NCBI GenBank assembly: GCA_013791905.1
Contig: VMSX01000020.1
Location: forward strand, 1 to 64,000
Length of the DNA stretch: 64,000 nucleotides
Source of the DNA: Rhodocyclaceae bacterium
GTDB taxonomy: Bacteria > Pseudomonadota > Gammaproteobacteria > Burkholderiales > Rhodocyclaceae
Direction of reading: 5' to 3'
Shown here: one piece after another, positions 50,861-59,041 of the stretch
Layout of the letters: each line of letters starts with the position of its first letter
How positions within the stretch are numbered: position 1 is the first letter of the stretch
The notes under the pieces: generated by a model
What the model was told of the DNA's origin: nothing
What the model saw: the letters and a program-made list of their open reading frames with translations, nothing else
Databases searched by the model: none
Program-made: the position numbers and the translations under genes

Positions 50861-52756
50861 TTAAGGCACATCGGATAGAACCTCGTCAGCAGAGAACCAT
50901 TCATTTGTGATGACATGCGTCCGAATTGCAGCGGGTTCGAGAGAATAGGCAACGAGCGCTAAACTCGATCGGGCACGACTGCAGGTCACATAAAACAGGC
51001 GCCGCGTGCGATCTATGGAGGTTTCCTTGCCCTCTTGGGCGTTCTTGATGTCGGCGGCCGTGGGCGCTTTAGCGCCCAATAGCTTGTCATAGCCGAACAA
51101 GAACCCTCGGGCCTCCCCGTCGTCCATGAGGACCATCACGCGCTCGAACTCCAACCCTTTCACCCCCTGATGAGTATCGAACGGAGCCTCGTGCGCCACG
51201 TAAGCGGCATATGGCGCGATTTCCGAGAATGCGCAGTCGAGGAACGCAACGAGTGCCGCAATCTGCTCGCTGACAGGATCGGCCTCCTCATCTTCTGGCG
51301 TTGCGGCCTGCGAAGCCTGTTTAGCTACCAAAGCGGCTTTGAGGCTGTCTGGTATAAGAAAGAGGTTGGTTTCGGCGATGTTCGCGGCGATCGCAGCGCA
51401 GGTGGGTTCGCTATTGGCCCAAAGGGCCATCAGGCTATCGATGGCGGCTTGGGCAGTGCGAAGTTGTGCTATCGGCTTTTCGATGCCCTTCAACGCTTCC
51501 ATGCTGAGCAGCGGGGAGCTTTCCCGTACCAGCTTTGCCGCAGCGAATTTATCGCCTTTTTGCTGTGCCGTGACAAGCGGCAGGACGTAGTGAGTGAAGA
51601 ATCGGGTTGGTGCAAAGCTGCCATCGAGAAAGCCCGTCCGGTAAACATCCACCGAAGCCAACGCCTCGAACATTTGTTGGAAGCCCATCCGCCTAGCTGC
51701 CATGTGATGTTCTAGGGTCAGAATTTTGCATTTGCTTGAGTTGGTCCAATCCTGATCTCCGGTCAGCCCCGCCATGTAATCCCGGACTCTTTGCTCAAGG
51801 ACAGGTTTGTCCGGCGCATCAACCGGAAACACAAAGAGTCGCACCCAGCCTTCCGGCCGGTCGTCGCGCGGCTTCTGCGTATGATTGTCAGCGCCACCGC
51901 GAATCTGATTGATGAGCCGAACAATGCGGTGGGGGCAACGGTGGTTTAGTTTCTTTTCCGGAGTCGCCCAGCTCTGCGGTATTTCGCTTTCAATCCGTTC
52001 CTTGCCGTCCGGGTAGATGCGCTGCATCGTGTCGCCAATCAGGCCCAGGCAAAAGCGATTGGCATGCGCGTTTTGCACGACGAGCAGGGCGTCAATAAGC
52101 GCCCGACTGGTGTCTTGGCTCTCGTCAATCAGCAGGAACGGGAACTTCTCGACGAACATGCGCTGCATGAGCGGCTTCGTGAGCAGGAACGTCGAGAATA
52201 TCTTCATGACTTCGCTGTGGTTCAGCGAGTTGCGTTCCCGGTTGTCGCCATTAGGATTATAGGTAAAGGTCTTGATGTCGGCGAGTTGTTCTAACCGGCG
52301 CTGCTTGGTATCGATTTGGGACTGACGGGCGGCAGACGCCTTGGTGCCCGGCCGGCCCTTCCCTTCTTCGGCTTGAAGGGCGGCAACCTCGCGCTGTAGG
52401 TTGTCTTTCAGCCAGACACGGGTATCCGCATTGAATCCCTGTATTTGCGACCATGCGAAGCTGTGGATGGTGCTCACCACGAACAGCGGATCGTACTCGG
52501 TGCGCCGCGAAATCTCATCGCACGCCGCGTTGGTGTAGGTGATAACTGCAACCTGCCGCCCGCGCAGGCGGAGCGTATCGCGATACGTCTTGGCTAAATA
52601 GTTCAGTGCGTTCACAAGTGAGCGCGTCTTGCCCGAGCCGGCGCCGGCAAACAGAAAAAAGCTCGTGGGCTTCTCCAAACTCAGGAACCCAGCCAGCTCA
52701 TCCTCTACATGATCGTCGAGCGTGACGTTCGACGGTGCCTCGGCTACTTTGCTCAT
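50861..52756 (-). CDS. gajB: Gabija helicase GajB (UvrD-like)
   Basis: 631 aa SF1 helicase: Walker A FLFAGAGSGKTRSLV, motif II LLIDESQDTSRA, motif III LIGDTMQRIYP, motif V HQGVKGLEFERVMVL and motif VI RLFYVTCSRARSSLAL. It is coupled to the OLD nuclease by ATGA. Family knowledge: GajA and GajB form a large complex that degrades or nicks phage DNA when nucleotides are depleted. It is longer than the founding GajB (about 494 aa, from memory). Confidence 0.85.
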   Translation of the reverse strand: MSKVAEAPSNVTLDDHVEDELAGFLSLEKPTSFFLFAGAGSGKTRSLVNALNYLAKTYRDTLRLRGRQVAVITYTNAACDEISRRTEYDPLFVVSTIHSFAWSQIQGFNADTRVWLKDNLQREVAALQAEEGKGRPGTKASAARQSQIDTKQRRLEQLADIKTFTYNPNGDNRERNSLNHSEVMKIFSTFLLTKPLMQRMFVEKFPFLLIDESQDTSRALIDALLVVQNAHANRFCLGLIGDTMQRIYPDGKERIESEIPQSWATPEKKLNHRCPHRIVRLINQIRGGADNHTQKPRDDRPEGWVRLFVFPVDAPDKPVLEQRVRDYMAGLTGDQDWTNSSKCKILTLEHHMAARRMGFQQMFEALASVDVYRTGFLDGSFAPTRFFTHYVLPLVTAQQKGDKFAAAKLVRESSPLLSMEALKGIEKPIAQLRTAQAAIDSLMALWANSEPTCAAIAANIAETNLFLIPDSLKAALVAKQASQAATPEDEEADPVSEQIAALVAFLDCAFSEIAPYAAYVAHEAPFDTHQGVKGLEFERVMVLMDDGEARGFLFGYDKLLGAKAPTAADIKNAQEGKETSIDRTRRLFYVTCSRARSSLALVAYSLEPAAIRTHVITNEWFSADEVLSDVP

Positions 52757-55074
52757 GCCGCGCCCCCCTCCGGTGCGACGACCGCCTCTACCCCATCGGA
52801 GCCTGCCATCTGAGCGAGCCCGAGATCGAGCTGCTTACGATCAAGCTGAGCTGCCAGCCACAGCAAGCCGTCGCGGATGTAGGCTGGGGGTTTAAGCGAA
52901 AGCGGGTCTTCGATCTCAAGCAGGTCTAGCGCGAATTCAGCTTTTCCCCCACCTTCAAGCGCGGTCTTAAGTTCTCTGCTCAGTGCATTCAGGTCAGTAC
53001 TATTAGTAATAGCAGCGCGAAACTTGGCGATGAGTCCAGTCCCCGGCAACGTCTCGAACAGATCGAGATTTGCCATCACTATCGAGTCCTCCAAAGTGTA
53101 GGAAAGCGCCTCGGCGGTGGAAGCTTTGAATGTTGCTTGGATGGGCGACTGGTAAGCAACCCGCACCGAGAAATTCTCGTCAGAGTAGGTTTTGACTTTC
53201 TCATTCTCTGGCTTGTCGAGCAGCGGGTCGATGTCATTGATAACGGGCCACCACGTCCGCAGGGTTGCGTTGCGGGTCGTGCAGCCCGCGCATCGCACTG
53301 GAGACGCACTGGCACCAGCTGCATTGCAAGAATCGATGTCGGTGATAACCAGCGTGGTGAGTCCGATTTTCTCGATCAGGCTGCGCAGCTTGTGGGCATG
53401 ACTACCGCCGATTTCAAGCCATGTGATGTAACTCTCCGAGAGTTTCTTGAACTCCGAGTGGTAGTTTACAAAATTGGGCACGAGGATGCGTTCTGCCGGC
53501 CCCTCGATCAGGACTGCGGCATCGGCAAAGAATAGGTCGCAGTGGGTAACGCGCAGGTAGCGGGTTACGAAGCGCTTGGTGTCCGGATCAGCGCCGAAAG
53601 CGTTTTCCAAGTTAACAACGCACGAGGTCGGGATCGCCTTTTCACCTCCCGGTAGGCGGCGGAAATAGCGCAGAGACTCAAACTCGGACTCGTGGGCGAT
53701 ATGGCTCGAATGTGTGCTGACGATCATCTGCGTCACAAAATTCGTGTTCGGTCCAAGGTCGTTGTGATTGCGCAAAATCTTGTGCGCTTGGCGGATGAAG
53801 ACCTGCTGGACCTGGGTGTGAAGATGCACCTCGGGCTCTTCGATCAGTACCAAATGCAAAGGCGGGATAATCGTGTCGTCGGACGCCTTGTGCTTGGCCT
53901 TGCCAACCAGCATCCAACTGTCGCGGAAGGCCATGAGGCGGAAGACCATGGAGATGAGGTTTTGATAGCCCAGCCCGTTGGAATCTTCCGGTAGGTATAG
54001 ATCGGTGGCGTTCTCTCCGTCATGGATTGGCACGACAAACTGCACAGCAGCGTCGTGGTTCAGTCCTTCAACGGGGCGTAGTCGTGTCGAAATCCTCAGT
54101 TTCGGGTCCGTGACGCCCGGATAGCCGAGTTTGTGCATTTCCATGAGTGGACTCTTGAAGCCATCGCTAAGCCGCAGATTGAAGGCTAGCTGGGCTTCCT
54201 CGATCGCCTTTAGCGCAAGGAGATCTTGTGCATCCGGGTTCTCGTAGGGATCAAGATGGCGAGTGTAGTATTGGCGAAGTTGGACTGACAACTTTCGCGA
54301 TCCGCTGACGGTGGCCTCATCGCTGTTGTCATCGCCCGTTAGACCGAAGCCGCGCTGAGCGCTGATTTCGTCGATGCGAATGAGGCCACGAAACGGGTCG
54401 CCATCGATCGGCTCGCTGCCATTGAGCACCTGCGGCTTTGCTAGGCCATGCTCCGGCTCGCAGCAGGCGATTGGATCGAGCACGTAGGCCCTGACCGTGA
54501 AGAACGCTGGCAGACGGCGCTGCAGGAATTCGACAAGGTTCTGCGGCCAGATTGCCACCTGAAAATCGGCTGCAGCCTTGCCTTGCTCCTCGGCCAAGGC
54601 CGCGCCGGCTGCCTGTAGCGTCGATGACTGCGCCCGTGTCGATATATATTCCAGCTGTAGTTGTGCGGCATCCTTCGGCTCTAGGCGCATGCGCACGCCT
54701 AGCCGGCCGCCATCCCAATCGAGGGTGGGCAGGATCTTCCGGACGTAGTGCACCTCGTCCTCGGCTACGCGAAGCCAGACATCGAGGAACGGCAATACCC
54801 GATCCCACTCAGGCTCGGGCAGCTGCTGGTTCGCATCATTTGCCGCTTCCCAAGCGGCGCCCATCGCATTGATCGCCGGCCAATGGGCGAGCGTGAAGTC
54901 GTTGAAGCAAAAGTTAGATCGCTCTCGATCGACAAGGAAATAACGAAGTGCCGTGATAGCCGATGTTTTGCCACTATTGTTGGCTCCGACGAAAACGGTC
55001 TTTTCTGAAGACAAACCAACCCGTGTTGATAGTAGTTTTCTAAAGTTGGCGATCTCAACAAATTCGATACGCAT
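52753..55074 (-). CDS. gajA: Gabija OLD-family nuclease GajA
   Basis: 773 aa. ABC-type ATPase halves: Walker A FVGANNSGKTSAI (GANNSGKT at residues 30-37) and LVLIEEPEVHLHTQ. The Toprim domain follows, with VLIEGPAERILVPNF (Glu) and LVITDIDSCNAAG (DxD). A cysteine group right after it (SPVRCAGCTTRNAT) is unusual. It is longer than the founding GajA (about 578 aa, from memory). A UvrD-like partner directly downstream supports Gabija over lone OLD enzymes. Confidence 0.87.
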   Translation of the reverse strand: MRIEFVEIANFRKLLSTRVGLSSEKTVFVGANNSGKTSAITALRYFLVDRERSNFCFNDFTLAHWPAINAMGAAWEAANDANQQLPEPEWDRVLPFLDVWLRVAEDEVHYVRKILPTLDWDGGRLGVRMRLEPKDAAQLQLEYISTRAQSSTLQAAGAALAEEQGKAAADFQVAIWPQNLVEFLQRRLPAFFTVRAYVLDPIACCEPEHGLAKPQVLNGSEPIDGDPFRGLIRIDEISAQRGFGLTGDDNSDEATVSGSRKLSVQLRQYYTRHLDPYENPDAQDLLALKAIEEAQLAFNLRLSDGFKSPLMEMHKLGYPGVTDPKLRISTRLRPVEGLNHDAAVQFVVPIHDGENATDLYLPEDSNGLGYQNLISMVFRLMAFRDSWMLVGKAKHKASDDTIIPPLHLVLIEEPEVHLHTQVQQVFIRQAHKILRNHNDLGPNTNFVTQMIVSTHSSHIAHESEFESLRYFRRLPGGEKAIPTSCVVNLENAFGADPDTKRFVTRYLRVTHCDLFFADAAVLIEGPAERILVPNFVNYHSEFKKLSESYITWLEIGGSHAHKLRSLIEKIGLTTLVITDIDSCNAAGASASPVRCAGCTTRNATLRTWWPVINDIDPLLDKPENEKVKTYSDENFSVRVAYQSPIQATFKASTAEALSYTLEDSIVMANLDLFETLPGTGLIAKFRAAITNSTDLNALSRELKTALEGGGKAEFALDLLEIEDPLSLKPPAYIRDGLLWLAAQLDRKQLDLGLAQMAGSDGVEAVVAPEGGAA

Positions 55075-55095
55075 TACTCTTTACCGGGCTGTTGT

Positions 55096-55124
55096 TCTAT
55101 AAATTGATTATGGCCTAAATTCAA
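55096..55124 (-). promoter_or_regulatory. Candidate promoter of gajAB
   Basis: On the minus strand TTGAAT, a 17-base spacer and TATAGA, ending 22 bases before the gajA ATG. It gives a short untranslated region with a weak AAGAG ribosome site. Confidence 0.5.
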
Positions 55125-55440
55125 TTATCGATTACGCGCAGGGTGTGGCTCGGGATTTCAAACTTGTAGTGCTCGAAATTATGTCGTCGTAAATGCAGGG
55201 GGCACCGTGTACCCGAACTGAAAGCAGCTTTCCACACGTGAGCGGTCGATATTGATATCACATTACCACTGCTCTAGAGACAGCCGCTGAATGCCCGGAT
55301 TGGCCGATTATCATGACCGACTTGAGCGACGAAATAGCGCCATATCACCAATCTTTCTGTGAAATGCACAATCAGGTATCCCGGTAGGCTTGGGGTCGGA
55401 ATATTTATATTCGCATCCCTCTCATTTATCTGGAGTCACT
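55125..55440. other. Intergenic region without gene
   Basis: Between gajA and the HU-like gene no open frame is supported. AT-rich sequence at 55400-55415 (ATATTTATATTCG) and TCTGGAG at 55429-55435 fit the promoter and ribosome site of the HU-like gene. Otherwise nothing recognised. Confidence 0.5.
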
Positions 55441-55845
55441 ATGGCAACCAAGAAAGCACCTGCCGCCAAGGCGAAAGCCCCAGCCAAGAAGCCTGTTGCT
55501 GGGCCTGTTGCAGCCAAGCCGGCTGAAATGAAGCCAATCAAGGCTGCATTGAACAAGACAACCCTGATTGCCCACCTGGCCGAAATCTCGGGTGTCGAGC
55601 CCAAGGCTGTCAAAGCCGTCCTGACCGCGCTCGAAGCAACCACCTTGGCCTCGATGAACAAGAAGGGTATCGGCGAATTCACCCTGCCCGGCCTCCTGAA
55701 AGTGGTCGCGTTGAAGGTTCCGGCCAAGGCCAAGCGCTTCGGCAAGAACCCCTTCACCGGTCAGGAGCAGTGGTTCCCGGCCAAGCCTGCCACGGTCAAG
55801 GTCAAGGTTCGCCCCCTGAAAAAACTCAAGGACGCCGTCCTCTAA
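55441..55845 (+). CDS. HU-family DNA-binding protein with Lys/Ala/Pro-rich tail
   Basis: 134 aa from the ATG at 55441 with TGGAG six bases upstream. The first 35 residues are a Lys/Ala/Pro tail (KKAPAAKAKAPAKKPVAGPV), then an HU/IHF-like domain (LNKTTLIAHLAEISGVEPKA; GEFTLPGLLKVVALKVPAKA; GKNPFTGQEQWFPAKPATVK). Such tailed HU proteins condense DNA; one on an ICE may mask it or assist integration. A terminator follows. Confidence 0.85.
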   Translation: MATKKAPAAKAKAPAKKPVAGPVAAKPAEMKPIKAALNKTTLIAHLAEISGVEPKAVKAVLTALEATTLASMNKKGIGEFTLPGLLKVVALKVPAKAKRFGKNPFTGQEQWFPAKPATVKVKVRPLKKLKDAVL

Positions 55846-55864
55846 TCCGCTTCCCGGCGAAATG

Positions 55865-55895
55865 GGGCATGGCGCAGGCCATGCCCTGTTTTTTT
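55865..55895 (+). terminator. Rho-independent terminator after the HU-like gene
   Basis: GGGCATGGC-gcag-GCCATGCCC stem (55865-55886) followed by TGTTTTTTT. Confidence 0.85.
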
Positions 55896-55998
55896 GTGTA
55901 AGCGGGAACAGACTGGGCTTGAACTGACTGTTTCAGGTCATTCCCCTGCCCTACCCCTCCTAGAGTAACCCGCTCGCAACTCAAACTCAGGAGGGTCT

Positions 55999-56199
55999 AT
56001 GTCCGCACTTCGTATCGAAGACCATGTCCGCTGCCGCATGGTCACCCCGGATGGTCCATTGTCCATCACAGGTGAGATCATCAAGATTTTCCCGGCAGGT
56101 CAAAGCTATTGGCTTCATGTCCGCCAGGATGACGGTGCTGTACGCATGGTCTATGAAGCAACGACACAGATCGAGACACTCGAACTCGAAGCAGCCTGA
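55999..56199 (+). CDS. Small hypothetical protein, 66 aa
   Basis: Starts at 55999 with CAGGAGGG upstream. A beta-rich protein (HVRCRMVTPDGPLSITGEII; YWLHVRQDDGAVRMVYEA) that resembles small KOW/SH3-like barrels; not assigned. The next gene follows after 18 bases. Confidence 0.55.
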   Translation: MSALRIEDHVRCRMVTPDGPLSITGEIIKIFPAGQSYWLHVRQDDGAVRMVYEATTQIETLELEAA

Positions 56200-56217
56200 C
56201 ACTTTCCACGCCGTTCA

Positions 56218-56508
56218 ATGAATATCAACGTCGGCATCGACCTGCCGCTTGGACTTGGATCACACCGGCAGCGCGTCGATTATCTTTATCGAGCGACAAC
56301 GCCACTATTCGCCTACCTCACCCCCTGGGGTGGTGAGCATGTACTGGTGATCCGGGATGGGCATATTCTCGGTGTTGTCCAGAGAGACAAGCGTCCAATC
56401 TGGACAAAGCTTCAGGAACGCATCGCACTGTATCGCCGAAAACAACCGGCCGAGGCTAGCGCTGACCAAATGTCTGGAGATTCCTCTCTCGCAGACTGCT
56501 GCGCGTAG
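56218..56508 (+). CDS. Small hypothetical protein, 96 aa
   Basis: Starts at 56218 and ends one base before the convergent hslR stop. LGSHRQRVDYLYRATTPLFA and GEHVLVIRDGHILGVVQRDK are visible; no family recognised. Probably in an operon with the 66-aa gene. Confidence 0.5.
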   Translation: MNINVGIDLPLGLGSHRQRVDYLYRATTPLFAYLTPWGGEHVLVIRDGHILGVVQRDKRPIWTKLQERIALYRRKQPAEASADQMSGDSSLADCCA

Positions 56509-56889
56509 TCAGCCTCCGATTCGTCGGATCAACCGACCTTCCCGCTTGGTTGGCCTTCCCTTGAGGTCCGATCCAGGTACCGGTGCCAGCTTCCTCAACT
56601 CCTGGTCTCGCAGTCGCCTGGCTTCGCTTTCTGGTGTCTCTCGGTAAAGCTGTCGGGCCTCTGGTGCTGGACGACGCTGCTCAGCCATGCCTTGGACGAT
56701 GACAACGAATACCGTCTGACCAATGGTGATCTCGAGTTCGTCACCGACCTTGAGGTCTCGAGCCGGTTTGACGTGATCGCCATTGCATCGAATCTTGTGG
56801 CTGGCTATTGCCATGGACGCCAGACTGCGCGTCTTGAAGAAGCGCGCCACCCACAGCCACTTGTCAATGCGCATGCCCTCGTTGCTCAT
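56509..56889 (-). CDS. hslR: Hsp15-like S4-domain RNA-binding protein
   Basis: 126 aa. MRIDKWLWVARFFKTRSLAS and HVKPARDLKVGDELEI are the S4 RNA-binding domain of Hsp15, which rescues 50S subunits carrying a stalled peptidyl-tRNA. The C-terminal basic tail (GSDLKGRPTKREGRLIRR) is also typical. It overlaps the DUF3820 gene by ATGA. A chromosomal gene in most relatives; here it lies inside the element. Confidence 0.88.
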   Translation of the reverse strand: MSNEGMRIDKWLWVARFFKTRSLASMAIASHKIRCNGDHVKPARDLKVGDELEITIGQTVFVVIVQGMAEQRRPAPEARQLYRETPESEARRLRDQELRKLAPVPGSDLKGRPTKREGRLIRRIGG

Positions 56890-57104
56890 GCCTTGGGCTT
56901 CCTCAGCGGATTGAGCAGCGGTCGCAGGCCGTTGTGATCCATCTCCTGCATCAGGGCCAACAAGCGACCGATCTCCACTTGCGGGAAACCCTCACGGGCA
57001 AACCAGTTGAGATAGTTGCCCGGCAGATCGGCGATCAATGTGCCCTTATGCTTACCGAAGGGCATTTCGCGTGTGATAAGTAACTCAAGGTCTTCAGCGT
57101 GCAC
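56886..57104 (-). CDS. DUF3820 protein
   Basis: 72 aa. REMPFGKHKGTLIADLPGNY and LNWFAREGFP are the DUF3820 signature (MPFGKxKG..LxDLP..YLxWF). Function not established; relatives are fused to exonuclease domains or sit alone. Coupled to hslR; palindrome copy 6 lies 33 bases upstream. Confidence 0.8.
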   Translation of the reverse strand: MHAEDLELLITREMPFGKHKGTLIADLPGNYLNWFAREGFPQVEIGRLLALMQEMDHNGLRPLLNPLRKPKA

Positions 57105-57136
57105 AAAATTAAGCCAAAAGTAGAGCTACCGATTTT

Positions 57137-57163
57137 GAAATGCGCCCTTTTTGGCTCGATTTC
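57137..57163. repeat. Dispersed palindrome, copy 6
   Basis: GAAATGCGCCC-ttttt-GGCTCGATTTC followed by AAAATCCG. It lies between the divergent DUF3820/hslR pair and the AlpA-like gene next to the integrase. Confidence 0.75.
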
Positions 57164-57227
57164 AAAATCCGCACTCCTCGGGTAATTGCTGAAATTGGCG
57201 TTGCTCCACGAACCTAGAGGAACGACA

Positions 57228-57488
57228 ATGAAAGACGACATCCTATCGCGCAGACTGATTCGCCGGGAAGAACTGCGCAAGCTGATACCCCTTGCTGATA
57301 CCACCATCTACGAACTGGAAAAGGCCGGAAATTTTCCCAAGCGGGTCTATTTGACTGCACGCTGCGTCGCCTGGGAACTCTCTCAAGTCGAAGACTGGAT
57401 TGCCGAAAGACGAAAGGCTCTCAATGTACCGGGGCTAATCATCCGGCCCAATCGGTCAGGCAATCCAGTTCGACCCAAGACTGAATAG
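57228..57488 (+). CDS. AlpA-family excisionase/regulator
   Basis: 86 aa from the ATG at 57228 with AGAGGA upstream. RLIRREELRKLIPLADTTIY, ELEKAGNFPKRVYLTARCVA and WELSQVEDWIAERR are the AlpA winged-helix pattern. AlpA proteins act as excisionases or activators of integrase genes. Its stop is four bases from the convergent integrase stop. Confidence 0.88.
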   Translation: MKDDILSRRLIRREELRKLIPLADTTIYELEKAGNFPKRVYLTARCVAWELSQVEDWIAERRKALNVPGLIIRPNRSGNPVRPKTE

Positions 57489-57491
57489 CAG

Positions 57492-58721
57492 TTAGGCAGC
57501 TTTGGCCAGAATTGGAATCACGGTATTCGTACCGGCGATCCAAGAATCAACCATGTTGGCCCATTGCTGGAGCATGTCTCGTCGCTGATCTGCATATTCA
57601 GCCTTGTTGTAGACAGCTCGGACCCCACGCTGCTCATGCGCCAGACACTTCTCAATCCAGTCGGTGTTGAAGCCAGCTTCATGAAGAAGTGTTGAGCCAG
57701 TCCTTCGAAGGTCGTGGACGGTAAAGTCTTCCAGCGGTATGTCCTTCTTGCGAGCTTGCTCGGCCGTGACGATGATGACTCGGTTGAGGGTGTTGTTCGA
57801 CATCCCTTTATCTCCCTCATAGCGAGAAGGCAACACGAATTCGGAACCGCCAGCACACGTTTTCAGGGCAATCATGATGTCCATGGCCTGCTGTGACAGG
57901 TAGACAACATGAGTGCGGCGAGCCTTCATCCGCCCCGAAGGAATGGTCCATCGCGCATTGACGAAGTCAACCTCATTCCAGGTTGCGTTAAGCATTTCGC
58001 CTTTTCTGACCAGAGTCAGAAGAATGAGCTTGAGCGCCAGCCTGATCGTTGGCAAGGTCGGGACCGCTTCAAGTTCCTTAAAGAACCAATGAATTTCATC
58101 AGGCGATAAAGCCCTGTCCTTCGGTTTGAATGTCGCTATGGACGATGCCTTCACATCGTCCGCAGGATTGGGAACCTTCTGGCCCCGTTCCCTTGCAAAT
58201 CTGAACACCTGGCTGACAACTTCTCGAATGTGAATCGCTGTCGCAGGCGCATTTCGATTGGTTTTCACCTTCTCGCAGAATGCTCTCAGATCCTCCGGGG
58301 TGATCTCCTTGAGGAGGAATTTCCCGAACTGGGGCTCAATATCGCGATCGATGATGGCCTTGCGCATGGCTTTGGTGCTTTCAGCCATGCTGTACTCGTT
58401 AAGCCAAAGCTTGGTGAATTCGCCAAAGGTCTTGGCTGCTCTCGTCTTCTGGAGCGAGCGCTGCTTTTCACGAGCAGGAGACTTGCCCCCGAAGATTTCC
58501 TTCTTTGAAGCGATCAGCTTTTCGCGTGCTTCGGAAAGGCTGATTCCGTCAGGCCCGTATTTGCCGAGAACAATGGTTTCACGACGTCCGTTCAGGCGAT
58601 AGTCGTACCTGAAGGATATCTGGCCCGTCTTGGTGACTGCGATGTAGAGCCCGTCCCGGTCTGCGACCTTGAACAGCTTTCCTGTGGATTTGATGTTTTT
58701 GAGCTGGGTGTCCGTAAGCAT
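57492..58721 (-). CDS. int: Tyrosine recombinase (integrase) of the element
   Basis: 409 aa with an N-terminal DUF4102 arm-binding domain (FKVADRDGLYIAVTKTGQIS), a core-binding domain and a catalytic domain: Arg239 in TLVRKGEM, His336 and Arg339 in VHDLRRTG, His362 in CLAHEQRG, and the tyrosine in VYNKAEY. It lies beside the 3' end of guaA, the site it most likely uses. Directions of int and guaA are the same, with 296 bases between. Confidence 0.93.
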   Translation of the reverse strand: MLTDTQLKNIKSTGKLFKVADRDGLYIAVTKTGQISFRYDYRLNGRRETIVLGKYGPDGISLSEAREKLIASKKEIFGGKSPAREKQRSLQKTRAAKTFGEFTKLWLNEYSMAESTKAMRKAIIDRDIEPQFGKFLLKEITPEDLRAFCEKVKTNRNAPATAIHIREVVSQVFRFARERGQKVPNPADDVKASSIATFKPKDRALSPDEIHWFFKELEAVPTLPTIRLALKLILLTLVRKGEMLNATWNEVDFVNARWTIPSGRMKARRTHVVYLSQQAMDIMIALKTCAGGSEFVLPSRYEGDKGMSNNTLNRVIIVTAEQARKKDIPLEDFTVHDLRRTGSTLLHEAGFNTDWIEKCLAHEQRGVRAVYNKAEYADQRRDMLQQWANMVDSWIAGTNTVIPILAKAA

Positions 58722-58746
58722 GGTGGTTCTCCGTTAAAGCCGACTG

Positions 58747-58902
58747 ATACCGTCAGCTGAAAAACGCACCATTTCGGCCGGAAACCCGCACCAATACTGG
58801 AAGTCTTCCGCTGTGATACCGTCAGCGAGGCAGTTTTGACTTGACGGTATCGATGCTACGGAGAGGCCCAAAAACTGCCAATACCGTCAGCAATACCGTC
58901 AG
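58747..58902. repeat. Integrase/AlpA arm-like repeats
   Basis: ATACCGTCAG occurs directly at 58747, 58816, 58881 and 58893, and in reverse (TGACGGTAT) at 58842. The spacing is uneven, as in arm-type sites of tyrosine integrases. They occupy the gap between int and the guaA end. Confidence 0.7.
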
Positions 58903-59017
58903 GAGAACTCGACTACCCCCGAATGCTGGCGAACGTCCGCGAAAGACAATTTCTTTTCAATTCAGGTCGTTAAGCCTACTTTTTGAACGTAGGCGAATGC
59001 TGCCGAAAGACCCTGAA

Positions 59018-59041
59018 TCATTCCCACTCGATCGTTCCAGG
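59018..59041. other. Predicted attachment site (attR) at the guaA 3' end
   Basis: The last codons of guaA (CCTGGAACGATCGAG-TGGGAATGA on the minus strand) are a place where genomic islands are known to insert, leaving guaA intact. The position of int next to it supports use here. No second copy was found in the left part of the window. Confidence 0.55.
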
